DNA of 64,000 nt from Marmoricola endophyticus (GCF_014644415.1 NZ_BMKQ01000001.1:1106861-1170860), one strand, 5' to 3'; positions 10,768 through 20,987 are shown, counted from the stretch's first letter. A program made the numbers and translations. The notes: generated from the letters alone by a model not told the origin.

Positions 10768-13700
10768 CTACTCCTCACGCAGCCGCTGGCTGATCACCGC
10801 CGAGACGCCGTCGCCGCGCATGGTGACCCCGTAGAGCGCGTCGCCGACCTCCATCGTCCGCTTCTGGTGGGTGATCACCAGCAGCTGGGAGCTCTCGCGC
10901 AGCTCCTCGTAGATCTCCAGCAGCCGGCCGAGGTTGGTGTCGTCGAGCGCCGCCTCGACCTCGTCGAGGATGTAGAACGGCGAGGGCCGTGCCTTGAACA
11001 GCGCCACGAGGAACGCCACCGCGACCAGCGACCGCTCACCACCGGAGAGCAGCGAGAGGCGCTTGACCTTCTTGCCCGCCGGGCGCGCCTCGACCTCGAC
11101 ACCCGACGCGAGCATGTCGTCGGGGTCGGTGAGCACCAGTCGCCCCTCCCCTCCGGGGAAGAGCCGGGCGAAGGTGGCGTCGAACGCCTTCGTGACGTCC
11201 GCGTACGCCTCGGTGAAGACCTGCTGCACCCGGGCGTCGACCTCGCGGACGATGTCGAGCAGGTCGCGGCGGGTGCCGCGCAGGTCCTCGAGCTGCTCGG
11301 TGATGAACTTGTGCCGGTCCTCCAGCGCCGAGAACTCCTCCAGCGCCAGCGGGTTGATCCGGCCGAGCTGGGCGAGGGCGCGTTCCGCCTTCTGCAGCCG
11401 CGCCTGCTGCTCGTCCCGGTCGTACGGCGCGGGTGGCGGTGGCTCCTGCCCCTCCTCGAGGTCGCCCTCGGCGAGCACCACCGGCACCGGCTGGTCCGGC
11501 CCGTAGTCGGCGACGAGCCCGGCCGGGTCGAGCCCCAGCTCGGCCAGGGCGCGCTCCTCGAGCTGCTCGATCCGCATCCGCTGCTGGGCGCGGGCCATCT
11601 CGTCGCGGTGCTGGGACCCGGTCAGCTCGTCGAGCTCCTTGGCCAGAGCGCGCAGCCGGTCGCGGACCTCGCGCAGGTCGCGCTCGCGACCGGACCGGCC
11701 CGCCTCGACCGACTGCCGCTCGGCGGCAGCCGCCTCGACCGACAGCTCGAGCCGGACGAGCACCTGCTCCGCGGCGGCGGCGACCGCCCGACCGACCTCG
11801 GCCTGCCGGCCCAGACGCTCGCGCCGGCGCACCTCCCGCTCACGGGACTCGCGCTCCTCGGTCGCCTGCCGGCGCAGTGCCTCGGCGCGTCCCTGCAGGG
11901 CCCGGCCGCGCTCCTCGGCGGTGCGTAGCGCGAGCCGCGCGTCCATCTCCTTCTGCCGGGCCTCCCGGGCGGCCTGGGCGAGCTCCTCGCGGTGAGTCGT
12001 GTCCGGCTCCTCCTCGGGGGCGTCCTCGGCCTGCGCGAGTCGCTGCTCGAGGTCGGCGAGCCCGCTGACGGCCGACTCCCGAGCCTCCTCGGCAGCCCGC
12101 ATCTGGGCCGCCAGCCGGTCCGCCTCGGCGTGCGCCGACCGCGCCGCGGACCCGTGCTGCCCCAGCCGCTCGGCGACCGCGGCCAGCGTCGCATCGGACT
12201 CGTGCAGCTTCGACAGCGCGACCTGCACCCGGTGCTCGGCGTCGAGCCGCTGCTGGTCGAGCGACTGCGTCTCGAAGGACAGCCGCTCGACCGTGTGGGC
12301 GGACGTGGCGAGCTTCTGGCTCGCCTCCTCGACCGCCGCCTGCACCTCGATCAGGCTCGGGGCCGAGGTGGACCCGCCCGAGGCGTAGTGCGCGCCGAGC
12401 ACATCGCCGTCGACCGTCACCGCGGTGACGTCGGACGAGGCGGCGACCAGGGCGCGCGCCTCGTCGAGGTCCTGGACGACCGCGATCTTGAACAGCATCC
12501 GGGCCAGGGCCGGACGCAGGTCCGCCTCGACGTCCGCGGGGCACTCGACGAGGTCGACGGCGTACGTCGCCGTCCCCGGCAGCCCCGGCCAGTCCCGGTC
12601 GTCGGGCGCCGGGGCGCCCGGCCCGCCGAGCAGGATCCCGGCCCGGCCGAGGTCCTCGTCCTTCAGCCGCCGGATGGCGCCGACGGCGGACTCCGCGTCC
12701 CGCACCGCCACGGCGTCGGCGGCGTCCCCGAGGGCCGCGGCGACGGCCACCTCGTAGCCCGCGCGCACCGAGAGCAGCGCCGCCACCGAGCCGAGCATCC
12801 CGGACACGGTGTCGCTCGCGGCCAGCAGTGCTCCCGCCCCGTCCTTGCGGTTGAGACCGACCTGCAGGGCGTCGTGCCGCGCCTCGAGCGCGGCCCGCTC
12901 ACGCTCGGCGTCGGTGAGCCGGGCTCGTACGTCCGTCTGCTGCGCCTCCACCGACGCCAGCTGCTCGGTCGCCTGCTCGTGCTCGGCGTCCAGGCCCTCC
13001 TCGCCCTCGTCGAGCCCGGTGATCTGGGTCTCCAGCGCGGTGAAGTCGCGCTGCGCCTGCTCGGCGCGCTCCTGCGCCGCGTCCCGGGCGGTGCCGAGCC
13101 GGCCCACCTCGTCCTCGGCGGCCGCGGCGCGGTTGCGCAGCCCGTTGACCTGGCCGTGCAGCCGCGCGAGCCCCTCGCGACGGTCGGCGGCCGCACGCTG
13201 CAGACCCGCGACGCGCTGCTCCTCCGCGGTGTATGAGGACTCCGCCTCGCCCCGTGCCCTCTCGGCTCCGCCCAGCGCCTCCTGCCCGGCCTCGACCTCG
13301 GCACGGATGGCGTGCTCCTGGCCGGCGACCTCCTCGGCCTCGGCGTCGAGCCGGTCGGGGTCGCGACGCCCCTCGCCCATCGCTGCAGCCGACTGCGCGG
13401 AGTTCTCGACGGCGCTGCGGACACGTTCCCGGGCCAGCCCCTCGGTGCCGCGCACCCGCTCGCGGAGCCCCGAGAGGGCGAACCAGGTCTCCTGCGCCCT
13501 CGCGAGCTGGGGAAGGTCCTCGCGCAGCGCGGCCTCCAGGGCCGACTCCTGCTCACGGGCCTGGGTGATGAGCTGCTCGACCTCTGCCTTGCGCTCGACC
13601 AGCACCGAGTGGTCGGCGACCTCCTGCTCGAGGGCCTCTCGCGCACCGGCCAGGTCGTCGGCCAGCAGCCGGGCCCGCGCGTCGCGCGCGTCGGCCTGGA

Positions 13701-14352
13701 CGACGGCAGCCCGACGGGCGACCTCGGCCTGCCGGCCCAGCGGCTTGAGCTGCCGGCGGATCTCGGTGGTGAGGTCGGCCAGCCGGTGCAGGTTGGCCTC
13801 GGTCGCGTCCAGCTTCCGCAGCGCCTTCTCCTTGCGCTTGCGGTGCTTGAGGACGCCGGCCGCCTCCTCGATGAACCCGCGCCGGTCCTCCGGTGTCGCG
13901 TGCAGGATCGAGTCGAGCTGCCCCTGCCCGACGATCACGTGCATCTCGCGCCCGATGCCGGAGTCGCTGAGCAGCTCCTGGACGTCGAGCAGCCGGCAGC
14001 CCTGGCCGTTGATGGCGTACTCGGACCCGCCGTTGCGGAACATCGTCCGGCTGATCGTGACCTCGGCGTACTCGATGGGCAGCGCCCCGTCGGCGTTGTC
14101 GATGGTCAGCTGCACCTCGGCCCGGCCCAGCGGCGAGCGGCCGGAGGTGCCGGCGAAGATGACGTCCTCCATCTTTCCGCCGCGCAGGGACTTCACGCCC
14201 TGCTCACCCATCACCCAGGCGAGCGCGTCGACGACGTTGGACTTGCCCGACCCGTTGGGGCCGACGATGCAGGTGATGCCCGGCTCGAGCTGCAGGGTCG
14301 TCGCCGACGCGAACGACTTGAACCCCCGCATCGTGAGCGTCTTGAGGTACAC
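10768..14352 (-). CDS. smc: Chromosome segregation ATPase SMC
   Basis: A 1194-residue SMC protein of normal length. The N-terminal ATPase half has Walker A GPNGSGKS (31-38) and a Q-loop; two long coiled-coil arms flank a hinge around residues 510-650; the C-terminal half carries the LSGGE signature and Walker B FYILDEVEAALDD. It forms the condensin that with ScpA/ScpB organises the chromosome. Start GTG 14352 encodes MYLKTLTMRGFKSF, the canonical beginning. Upstream TAGGGT (about 14390) could be a -10. Downstream the usual neighbour ftsY is displaced by an MFS gene and the glycosyltransferase cassette. Confidence 0.98.
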   Translation of the reverse strand: MYLKTLTMRGFKSFASATTLQLEPGITCIVGPNGSGKSNVVDALAWVMGEQGVKSLRGGKMEDVIFAGTSGRSPLGRAEVQLTIDNADGALPIEYAEVTISRTMFRNGGSEYAINGQGCRLLDVQELLSDSGIGREMHVIVGQGQLDSILHATPEDRRGFIEEAAGVLKHRKRKEKALRKLDATEANLHRLADLTTEIRRQLKPLGRQAEVARRAAVVQADARDARARLLADDLAGAREALEQEVADHSVLVERKAEVEQLITQAREQESALEAALREDLPQLARAQETWFALSGLRERVRGTEGLARERVRSAVENSAQSAAAMGEGRRDPDRLDAEAEEVAGQEHAIRAEVEAGQEALGGAERARGEAESSYTAEEQRVAGLQRAAADRREGLARLHGQVNGLRNRAAAAEDEVGRLGTARDAAQERAEQAQRDFTALETQITGLDEGEEGLDAEHEQATEQLASVEAQQTDVRARLTDAERERAALEARHDALQVGLNRKDGAGALLAASDTVSGMLGSVAALLSVRAGYEVAVAAALGDAADAVAVRDAESAVGAIRRLKDEDLGRAGILLGGPGAPAPDDRDWPGLPGTATYAVDLVECPADVEADLRPALARMLFKIAVVQDLDEARALVAASSDVTAVTVDGDVLGAHYASGGSTSAPSLIEVQAAVEEASQKLATSAHTVERLSFETQSLDQQRLDAEHRVQVALSKLHESDATLAAVAERLGQHGSAARSAHAEADRLAAQMRAAEEARESAVSGLADLEQRLAQAEDAPEEEPDTTHREELAQAAREARQKEMDARLALRTAEERGRALQGRAEALRRQATEERESREREVRRRERLGRQAEVGRAVAAAAEQVLVRLELSVEAAAAERQSVEAGRSGRERDLREVRDRLRALAKELDELTGSQHRDEMARAQQRMRIEQLEERALAELGLDPAGLVADYGPDQPVPVVLAEGDLEEGQEPPPPAPYDRDEQQARLQKAERALAQLGRINPLALEEFSALEDRHKFITEQLEDLRGTRRDLLDIVREVDARVQQVFTEAYADVTKAFDATFARLFPGGEGRLVLTDPDDMLASGVEVEARPAGKKVKRLSLLSGGERSLVAVAFLVALFKARPSPFYILDEVEAALDDTNLGRLLEIYEELRESSQLLVITHQKRTMEVGDALYGVTMRGDGVSAVISQRLREE

Positions 14353-14400
14353 GTGCAGGGGCCTTCCGGACGGGTGAGGGAGCGCCTCACCCTATCCGGG

Positions 14401-14589
14401 TCACAGGGGCAGGAGAGCCTCGTCGTCGGCGCGCGCGGCGGCCGCGAGCTGGTCGTTCTCGGCCTGCAGACGCAGGACGTACGCCTCGAGGTCCGCGACG
14501 CGCTGGCGCAGGAGCCGGTTGTCGGCGGCCAGGCGAGCGGTCACGCGGGGGTCCGCGGCACCGGTGTGCCCGAGGAGTGCCTTGGCCAT
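14401..14589 (-). CDS. Small leucine-zipper-like protein
   Basis: A 62-residue protein, MAKALLGHTG..., followed by one predicted helix (ADNRLLRQRVADLEAYVLRL, about residues 22-41 and onward) with leucines in heptad spacing and an acidic, Ala-rich end. ATG 14589 is preceded by GAAAGG at a good distance, so this start is well supported over an upstream in-frame one. It lies just upstream of smc on the same strand but about 50 nt away. Family not recognised; probably a short dimeric coiled coil. Confidence 0.6.
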   Translation of the reverse strand: MAKALLGHTGAADPRVTARLAADNRLLRQRVADLEAYVLRLQAENDQLAAAARADDEALLPL

Positions 14590-14752
14590 GGGGGACCTTT
14601 CGGTGGTGTGAGGTGGACCGTCGTCCAATGTCTCACGGCCGCGGGCGGGGTGTCGAACGCCGCGCGAGCCCACCTGCCGGGCCGATCTCGGCGAAGCCGC
14701 GTCCTCGCGTCGGCACGGCGGACCGGTCACGCCGGCTGGCAGACTCCCCGCC

Positions 14753-15157
14753 GTGCCACACGTCCCGAACGAGCTGCTCGGTCGACTGGTCGGGATGAGA
14801 CTCTTCTCGGTCGAGTTCGTCCTCGACTACGTCGTGGTCCGGTTCGACGACGCGGCCGACCAGGCCGCGCTGACCTGTCAGGCGATGCCGCTCGTCGAGC
14901 TCCCGGCCCGCGGGCCCGTTCGTGACGGAGCACCGGGCTACGCCGATGCGCTGCGCTCGCTCGTCGGGTACGAGGTGGTCGGCACGGCAGAGGCGAGCGG
15001 CCTCGGACTCCGCATCGGGGTCGGCACCGGCACGATCGTGATCAACCCGAGCCGCGAGGAGCTGACCGGCCCCGAGATCGCTCTGCTCGGCGGCTTCGCC
15101 GACGCGGCCTGGATGTGCTGGCGCCCCGGAGAGGACTGCTTCACGGAACTCGGCTGA
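14753..15157 (+). CDS. Conserved hypothetical protein
   Basis: A 134-residue soluble protein of alternating strands ([26 protein letters not shown]) and a Trp/Cys-containing end ([14 protein letters not shown]), with no signal peptide or membrane span. Start GTG 14753 fits a leaderless transcript: CAGACT (14740-14745) lies seven bases upstream. It runs convergently with mutM and overlaps its 3' end by 17 bases. Function unknown; actinobacterial genomes often hold single small genes of this kind beside mutM. Confidence 0.65.
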   Translation: MPHVPNELLGRLVGMRLFSVEFVLDYVVVRFDDAADQAALTCQAMPLVELPARGPVRDGAPGYADALRSLVGYEVVGTAEASGLGLRIGVGTGTIVINPSREELTGPEIALLGGFADAAWMCWRPGEDCFTELG

Positions 15158-16019
15158 CCGGTCGGCGGCTGCGCGGCGGCTTCTGACAGGTCGGGCAGAA
15201 GTACGACGACCGGTTCATGAACGCCACCCGCCGGATCGGGGTGCCGCACCGCGCGCACGGCTCGCCCTCCTGGCCGTACGCGTGCAGCGAGCGGTCGAAG
15301 TAGCCGCTCTCGCCGTTGACGTTGACGTACAGCGCGTCGAAGGACGTCCCGCCCTGGTCGAGCGCGCTGGTCATCACCGCGCGCACCGCGTCGAGCACCT
15401 CGGCGACGTCGGCACGGCGCAGCCGGTCGCCACGACGCTCGCCATGCAGCCGGGCGCGCCACAGCGCCTCGTCGGCGTAGATGTTGCCCACCCCCGAGAC
15501 CAACCCCTGGTCCAGGAGCAGCCGCTTGATGCCGGACGTGCGGCGCCGGACGCGCGCGATCACGTCCGCCTCGTCGAAGTCGGTGTCCAGCGGGTCGCGG
15601 GCGATGTGCGCGATCTCGTGCGGCAGCGTGGCGCCGCCCTCGGCGTACGACAGCCCCCCGAACATGCGCTGGTCGACGAAGCGCAGCTCGGGGCCCCCTG
15701 CGTCGCTGTCCACGAACCGGACCCGCACCCGCAGGTGCCGCTCGTCGGGCGCGTCCGCGGGCTGGACCAGCATCTGCCCGCTCATCCCGAGGTGGGCGAG
15801 CAGGGCGTCGCCGGTGTCCAGCGGCAGCCAGAGGTACTTCCCCCGTCGCCGAGCAGCGGTGAACCGTCTCCCCGTCAGCCGGGCGGCGAAGTCGGCGGGA
15901 CCGGCGAGGTGACGGCGAACGGGCCGGGGGTGCAGCACCTCGACGCCTGCGACCGCGCGGTCGAGCACGTGCGCCTCGAGACCGCGCCGGACGACCTCGA
16001 CCTCGGGCAGCTCGGGCAC
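15141..16019 (-). CDS. mutM: Formamidopyrimidine-DNA glycosylase (Fpg/MutM)
   Basis: A 292-residue bifunctional glycosylase/AP lyase that removes 8-oxoguanine and formamidopyrimidines. The catalytic N-terminus (M)PELPEVE is intact with Pro2 and Glu3, the RGKYLWL strand carries the conserved lysine, and the C-terminal zinc finger has CARC and CPTC pairs (CARCG...YFCPTCQK). The helix-two-turn-helix region ([16 protein letters not shown]) is also present. It begins three bases after the rnc stop, so rnc and mutM are cotranscribed. Some 16 residues follow the finger, a small extension. Confidence 0.97.
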   Translation of the reverse strand: MPELPEVEVVRRGLEAHVLDRAVAGVEVLHPRPVRRHLAGPADFAARLTGRRFTAARRRGKYLWLPLDTGDALLAHLGMSGQMLVQPADAPDERHLRVRVRFVDSDAGGPELRFVDQRMFGGLSYAEGGATLPHEIAHIARDPLDTDFDEADVIARVRRRTSGIKRLLLDQGLVSGVGNIYADEALWRARLHGERRGDRLRRADVAEVLDAVRAVMTSALDQGGTSFDALYVNVNGESGYFDRSLHAYGQEGEPCARCGTPIRRVAFMNRSSYFCPTCQKPPRSRRPVSRVP

Positions 16020-16022
16020 TGC

Positions 16023-16835
16023 TCAGTCCTCGGGGACGGTCGCGGCCTCGGCGCTGAGGGTCTCGTACGCCGACGCGGCGGCCTGCTGCTCGGCCTCCTT
16101 CTTCGACCGGCCGACGCCGTGGCCGTGCAGGCGGTCCTCGATGCGGACCCGCGCGGTGAAGGTCTTGTCGTGGTCGGGGCCCTCGTCGGTGACGACGTAC
16201 TCGGGCACGCCGAGGCTCAGCGAGGAGGACAGCTCCTGCAGGCTGGTCTTCCAGTCCAGCCCGGCCCCGAGCCGCGCGGCGTCGGCGAGCAGCGGGTCGA
16301 AGAGCAGGTGGACCAGCGGTGTGGCGGCGTCGGCGCCGCCGGAGAGGTACGTCGCACCGATCACCGCCTCGACGGTGTCGGAGAGGATCGAGGCCTTCTC
16401 CCGACCGCCGGTGGACTCCTCACCACGGCCGAGGTGGATGTGCTCGCCGAGGCCGATCGTGCGCGCGACGCCGGCCAGCGCCCGCGCGTTGACCACGGCT
16501 GCACGCAGCTTGGCCAGCACCCCCTCCGGCAGGTCGGGGTGGGTGCGGTAGAGCGTCTCGGTCACCACGACGCCGAGCACCGAGTCCCCGAGGAACTCCA
16601 GGCGCTCGTTGGTCGGCAGGTTGCCGTTCTCGTACGCGTAGGACCGGTGGGTCAGCGCGAGCTCGAGCAGGTCGGGGTCGAGGTCGGGCTCACCCAGGTG
16701 GGCACGCAGATCTGCCCGGTCGCCGTGCTCGGCGACCGGGTCGGGACTGCTCTGCTCGCCCAGGACCGGGAGGTGTTCAGATGACCTGGCGGCGGTCGCC
16801 CTTGGCGCCGTACTGGCCGCACTCGGGGCACGCAC
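16023..16835 (-). CDS. rnc: Ribonuclease III
   Basis: Double-strand-specific RNase that processes rRNA and mRNA. The RNase III signature [14 protein letters not shown] is intact with the catalytic carboxylates, a second acidic site lies in [13 protein letters not shown], and a dsRNA-binding domain follows ([19 protein letters not shown]). The C-terminus ends at VPED. The start is uncertain: the only in-frame ATG/GTG upstream of the conserved [11 protein letters not shown] region is GTG 16835, which overlaps the 3' end of rpmF by 59 bases; a non-standard CTG start after the rpmF stop is the alternative. The N-terminal ~45 residues are not conserved. Confidence 0.9.
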   Translation of the reverse strand: MRAPSAASTAPRATAARSSEHLPVLGEQSSPDPVAEHGDRADLRAHLGEPDLDPDLLELALTHRSYAYENGNLPTNERLEFLGDSVLGVVVTETLYRTHPDLPEGVLAKLRAAVVNARALAGVARTIGLGEHIHLGRGEESTGGREKASILSDTVEAVIGATYLSGGADAATPLVHLLFDPLLADAARLGAGLDWKTSLQELSSSLSLGVPEYVVTDEGPDHDKTFTARVRIEDRLHGHGVGRSKKEAEQQAAASAYETLSAEAATVPED

Positions 16836-16962
16836 GGTGCGGCAGGTGCTTCTGGCCGCAGGCCGGGTTGCTGCAGGTCACCAGCGACGGCGCGGTGGTC
16901 TTCCAGGCAGAACGGCGGTGGCGCGTGTTGCTGCGCGACATCTTCCGCTTCGGGACAGCCAC
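16777..16962 (-). CDS. rpmF: 50S ribosomal protein L32
   Basis: A 61-residue L32 beginning [17 protein letters not shown], the universal N-terminus. Two cysteine pairs (CSNPAC and CPECG) make this the zinc-binding form. GTG start; the Shine-Dalgarno AAGGAG is formed by the last codons of the upstream DUF177 gene, two bases separate the reading frames, and the yceD-rpmF pair is a widely conserved operon. Confidence 0.97.
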   Translation of the reverse strand: MAVPKRKMSRSNTRHRRSAWKTTAPSLVTCSNPACGQKHLPHRACPECGQYGAKGDRRQVI

Positions 16963-16964
16963 GG

Positions 16965-17633
16965 TTACTCCTTGGGTGAGGACGAGGGTCGGGAATTCGG
17001 GTCTGCGGGTGGTTCCGGGCTTTCGTCCGTCGCCACACCGGCCTCCTTGAGCCGGTCACCGAGCTGCTGCAAGCCCGACCACCGAGGGTCGATCGGGTCC
17101 TCGTGGGCCCGCTCGACGTGGTCCGGGTCGTCTGCCAGGCGTGCCCCGCACTCGGGGCACAGCCCGGGACAGTCGTCCCGGCACAGCGGTTGGAACGGCA
17201 GTGCGAGCACCACCGCGTCGCGCAGCACCGGTTCGAGGTCGAGCAGGTCGTCCTCGAGCCGGCGGACATCGTCCTCGACGTCGGCGTCCTCGACCTCCCG
17301 GCGCGCGCTGCGTCGGGTGTCGGGGTCGTCGTACTCGAAGAGCTCTGTGAAGTCGATCGTGACGGTGTCCTCGATCGGCTCCAGACAGCGCACGCACTCG
17401 CCCTCCAGGTCGGCGCGAGCCTCCCCGGTGACGAGCACCCCCTCCATGACCGCCTCCAGGCGCAGGTCGATCTCGACCGGCGCACCTTCGGGGACACTGA
17501 GGACCTCGATGCCCAGCTCTGGCGGCGCCTCGGCACGGAAGCTCATCGTGCGCTGGTTGCCGGGACGCCGACCGAGCTCACGGGTGTCGAGCACGAGCGG
17601 CGACCGCGGGTCCAGACCTTGCTGGGTGCTCAA
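16965..17633 (-). CDS. DUF177 (YceD-like) protein
   Basis: A 222-residue member of the DUF177/YceD family, which accompanies rpmF in most bacteria and is linked to 23S rRNA/large-subunit assembly. The family core is visible: [10 protein letters not shown] around residue 78, and CPECG (about residue 161) in the C-terminal half, giving potential zinc ligands. The C-terminal ~25 residues are Pro/Ser-rich and disordered. Start is TTG 17633, with GAAG upstream; an internal GTG (17594) is a less likely alternative. A promoter with TACGAT lies about 45 nt upstream. Confidence 0.9.
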   Translation of the reverse strand: MSTQQGLDPRSPLVLDTRELGRRPGNQRTMSFRAEAPPELGIEVLSVPEGAPVEIDLRLEAVMEGVLVTGEARADLEGECVRCLEPIEDTVTIDFTELFEYDDPDTRRSARREVEDADVEDDVRRLEDDLLDLEPVLRDAVVLALPFQPLCRDDCPGLCPECGARLADDPDHVERAHEDPIDPRWSGLQQLGDRLKEAGVATDESPEPPADPNSRPSSSPKE

Positions 17634-17702
17634 GGCTTCACTTCCGGACGAGTTGCAGACAGAACTGTCGAATCGTATCGGCGTGTCACGGCACGGCCAA
17701 AC

Positions 17703-18212
17703 TCACGCCCGCTCGGCCAGCCGGGCGGTCAGTGCCTCGAGCACGAGCGGCGGCACCAGACCGGAGACGTCGCCACCGAACCGGGCCACCTCCTTGACCA
17801 GGCTGGAGGCCAGGAAGGAGTACTCCGGGCTGGTCGGCACGAAGACCGTCTCGACCTCGGTCAGCGAGGCGTTCATCTGCGCCATCTGCAGCTCGTAGTC
17901 GAAGTCGGTGACCGCCCGCAGGCCCTTCACGATGGCGGCCACGTCGTTCTCGGCGCAGAAGTCGGTGAGGAGACCCTCGAAGCCGGCGACCCGGACGTTG
18001 TCGAGGTGTCCGCAGGCCTGCTCCAGCATCGCCATCCGCTCCTCGGGGGTGAACAGCCGCGAGGAGGACTTCGAGCGGTTGACCCCGACCGCGACGAAGA
18101 CCTCGTCGAACAGGCCCGCGGCCCGCTGGACGATGTCGACGTGGCCGTTGGTCACCGGGTCGAAGGAGCCCGGGCAGACGGCGCGGCGCACGGCACGGTG
18201 AGAGGTGCTCAT
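17703..18212 (-). CDS. coaD: Phosphopantetheine adenylyltransferase
   Basis: A 169-residue nucleotidyltransferase making dephospho-CoA from 4'-phosphopantetheine and ATP. The family motif AVCPGSFDPVTNGH (about residues 11-24) and the ISSxxVR-like segment (FLASSLVKEVARFGGDVS) are present. Three starts are possible: ATG 18221 (overlapping the rsmD stop as ATGA), ATG 18212 and an internal GTG giving MRRAVCPGSFDP. I give 18212. The coaD-rsmD-recG order is conserved across actinobacteria. Confidence 0.95.
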   Translation of the reverse strand: MSTSHRAVRRAVCPGSFDPVTNGHVDIVQRAAGLFDEVFVAVGVNRSKSSSRLFTPEERMAMLEQACGHLDNVRVAGFEGLLTDFCAENDVAAIVKGLRAVTDFDYELQMAQMNASLTEVETVFVPTSPEYSFLASSLVKEVARFGGDVSGLVPPLVLEALTARLAERA

Positions 18213-18217
18213 GCGTG

Positions 18218-18784
18218 TCATCGTGCCGGATCGGGCGCCAGCCACCACAGCACGGTCTCGCCGTACTCCTTCGCGCGCTCGCGCTGCAGGCCCTCGGGCC
18301 AGTCCGGCTCCCGGTCCCGTGCGGACCGCTCGAGCACCACCACCGCGTCCGGAGCGAGCCAGCCGCGCTCGAGGAGCAGGCCCAGGACGGCGACCACGTC
18401 GTCGTTGCCGAGCGGGTACGGCGGGTCCGCCAGCACCAGGTGCACGGGGACCGGGTCGGCGTCGGCGAGGTAGCGCTCGACCGGGCGCGACTGGACCGAC
18501 GCGCTCAGCCCGACGTCGGCGGCGTTGCGGCGGGCGATCCCCGCCGTACGCCGGTCGGACTCGACGAGCACCACGTCCGCGGCCCCGCGCGAGGCGGCCT
18601 CGAGCCCCAGGGCACCGGAGCCGGCGTACAGGTCGAGGACCCGCAGGCCGGCCAGCCCCCCGAGCCGGGACTCCAGCGCGGAGAACAGCGCCTCGCGGAC
18701 GCGGTCGGAGGTCGGGCGGGTGCGGTCCCCTGGCGGCGTACGGAGCCGGCGGCCACCGTGCGTGCCGCCGATCAGCCGCGTCAC
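18218..18784 (-). CDS. rsmD: 16S rRNA (guanine-N2-)-methyltransferase RsmD
   Basis: A 188-residue SAM-dependent enzyme that methylates G966 of 16S rRNA. It begins MTRLIGGTHGGRRLRTP, and shows RPTSDRVREALFS, the SAM loop LDLYAGSGALGLE (about residues 49-61) and the catalytic DPPY tetrad. Its start overlaps the recG stop by four bases, so it is translationally coupled to recG, and coaD follows immediately. Confidence 0.96.
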   Translation of the reverse strand: MTRLIGGTHGGRRLRTPPGDRTRPTSDRVREALFSALESRLGGLAGLRVLDLYAGSGALGLEAASRGAADVVLVESDRRTAGIARRNAADVGLSASVQSRPVERYLADADPVPVHLVLADPPYPLGNDDVVAVLGLLLERGWLAPDAVVVLERSARDREPDWPEGLQRERAKEYGETVLWWLAPDPAR

Positions 18785-20964
18785 GTCTTGCCCAGGAAGT
18801 CGGCGCGGCTGGACTCCTCCAGGGCGCCGACCTCGGCACGGAGGTCGGGCGCGGTCGCCAGCTCGGGGTCGGTGGCGACCAGCTCCTCTGCCAGCTCACG
18901 GGCCTGCACGATGACGTCGGCGTCGTCGAGGACCGACAGCAGCCGGAGGGTACGGCGACGGCCCGACTGGTCCGCGCCGAGCACGTCGCCCTCGCGGCGC
19001 AGCCGGAGGTCCACCTCGGAGAGCTCGAACCCGTCCCTGGTCGCCGCGACGGCGGAGAGCCGTTCCAGCGAGGTGGACCCCGGGTCGGCGCCGGTCACCA
19101 GCAGGCACAGCCCGGCGTGCCCGCCACGGCCGATCCGGCCGCGCAGCTGGTGCAGCTGGGAGACCCCGAACCGCTCGGCGTCGAGGATCACCATCACCGT
19201 GGCGTTGGGCACGTCGACGCCGACCTCGATCACGGTGGTCGAGACCAGCACGTCGATCTCGCCCGCGGCGAAGGCGGTCATCACGGCGTCCTTGGCGTCC
19301 GCGGGCATCCGTCCGTGCATGCGCTCGACCCGCAGCCCCGAGAGCGGACCGACGGCCAGCAGCTCCGCCTGCTCCTCGACCGACGCCAGCTCGACGTCGT
19401 CCTCGGCGGGGAGCTCGTCACCGATGCGCGGGCAGACGACGTACGCCTGCCGGCCGGCGGCGACCTCCTCGCGGACCCGCTCCCAGGCGCGGTCCAGCCA
19501 GGCGGGGTTGGCCCGCGGGACCAGCGTCGTCTGCACCTCGCCGCGCCCCTTCGGCAGCTCCGAGAGCACCAGGGTGTCGAGGTCCCCGAAGACGGTCATC
19601 GCGACCGTGCGCGGGATGGGTGTCGCCGTCATCACCAGCACGTGCGGCGGTCGAGCCGACTTCGCGCCGAGCGCGGCCCGCTGCTCGACCCCGAAGCGGT
19701 GCTGCTCGTCGACCACCACCAGACCGAGGTCGGCGAAGCTCACCTCGTCCTCGAGCAGCGCGTGGGTGCCGATCACGATCCCCGCCTCGCCGGAGGCCGC
19801 GTCGAGCATCGCCTGGCGCCGCTGCCCCGTGCGCATCGAACCGGTGAGCAGGGCGACCCGGGTGCCGTCCTCGCTGCCGAGCAGCCCACCGCGGCTCATC
19901 TCGTCCAGCGCGAGATCGCCGAGGAGCGCGGTGACCGAGCGCGCGTGCTGCTGCGCGAGCACCTCCGTCGGCGCCAGCAGCACCGCCTGACCGCCCGCGT
20001 CGACCACCCGCAGCATCGCCCGCAGCGCGACCACGGTCTTGCCCGACCCGACCTCGCCCTGGAGCAGCCGGTGCATCGGGTGGCTGCCGGCGAGGTCGTC
20101 GAGCAGGGTGTCGCTGACCTGGCGCTGTCCGTCGGTGAGCGTGAACGGCAGCCGCTCGTCGAAGCGTTCCAGCAGACCGCCGGGCAGCGCCGGCCGGGCG
20201 GTCGTGGTGCGCTCCGCGCTCTCCCGGCGGCGCAGCGCGAGGGTCACCTGGGTGACGAACGCCTCGTCGAGCTTGAGTCGCTTGCGCGCGGCACCCAGCT
20301 CCCGGTGGTCGGCCGGACGGTGGATGCGCCGCAGCGCGCCCCGGGCATCGAGCAGACCCAGCCGCTCGCGCAGCCCGTCGGGCAGCGGGTCGGGGACGTG
20401 GTCGACCAGGTCCAGCGCGAGCGCCACCGCGTCCTGGACGTGCCAGGTGTCGACGTTGCCGGCCGCGGGGTAGATCGGGACGAGGTCGGGGACGTCGTCG
20501 TACGCCGCAGACGCGTCGCCCTCGGCCTTGAACGTCTTCGACCTCGGGTTGGTCAGCTCCCACTGGCCGTTGAACCAGTTCAGCTTGCCGGAGAAGAGAC
20601 CGTAGGAGCCGATGGCGTACTCCTCCAGCCGCCACGTGGCCACGCTGCGCTTGCGGTCGAAGAAGGTCATCGCCAGCGCCCCGTCGCTGCCCTTGACGGT
20701 GACGAGGACCCGGTAGGCCTCACGGTGGGTGCGCCGGTCGGTGTACGGCTTGAGGTCGCACCGCGTGACCTGTCCGAAGATGCTGATGAAGTCCCCCTGC
20801 GACAGGTCGGAGAGGTCCGAGAGCGTGCCCTTGGCGACGTAGCTGCGCGGGTAGTGCAGCAGCAGGTCGCCGACGGTGTGGAGGCCGAGGGCCTTCTCGA
20901 CCTTGGCCGCGTCCTTGCCGGCCACCGACGCGATCGGCGCCTGCCAGGTGATCCGTTCGGGCAC
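18781..20964 (-). CDS. recG: ATP-dependent DNA helicase RecG
   Basis: A 727-residue branch-migration helicase for stalled forks and Holliday junctions. The N-terminal wedge/OB domain (about 60-160) precedes the two helicase domains: Walker A GEVGSGKT, a DEQHR box (VVDEQHRFGV), TATPIPRT, and the TRG-like end QLRGRIGRGG. GTG start at 20964. It is preceded 23 nt upstream by the DAK2-type kinase gene. Length and order match actinobacterial RecG. Confidence 0.97.
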   Translation of the reverse strand: MPERITWQAPIASVAGKDAAKVEKALGLHTVGDLLLHYPRSYVAKGTLSDLSDLSQGDFISIFGQVTRCDLKPYTDRRTHREAYRVLVTVKGSDGALAMTFFDRKRSVATWRLEEYAIGSYGLFSGKLNWFNGQWELTNPRSKTFKAEGDASAAYDDVPDLVPIYPAAGNVDTWHVQDAVALALDLVDHVPDPLPDGLRERLGLLDARGALRRIHRPADHRELGAARKRLKLDEAFVTQVTLALRRRESAERTTTARPALPGGLLERFDERLPFTLTDGQRQVSDTLLDDLAGSHPMHRLLQGEVGSGKTVVALRAMLRVVDAGGQAVLLAPTEVLAQQHARSVTALLGDLALDEMSRGGLLGSEDGTRVALLTGSMRTGQRRQAMLDAASGEAGIVIGTHALLEDEVSFADLGLVVVDEQHRFGVEQRAALGAKSARPPHVLVMTATPIPRTVAMTVFGDLDTLVLSELPKGRGEVQTTLVPRANPAWLDRAWERVREEVAAGRQAYVVCPRIGDELPAEDDVELASVEEQAELLAVGPLSGLRVERMHGRMPADAKDAVMTAFAAGEIDVLVSTTVIEVGVDVPNATVMVILDAERFGVSQLHQLRGRIGRGGHAGLCLLVTGADPGSTSLERLSAVAATRDGFELSEVDLRLRREGDVLGADQSGRRRTLRLLSVLDDADVIVQARELAEELVATDPELATAPDLRAEVGALEESSRADFLGKT

Positions 20965-20987
20965 TGCTGTCCTCTCCGCCTACGCGC

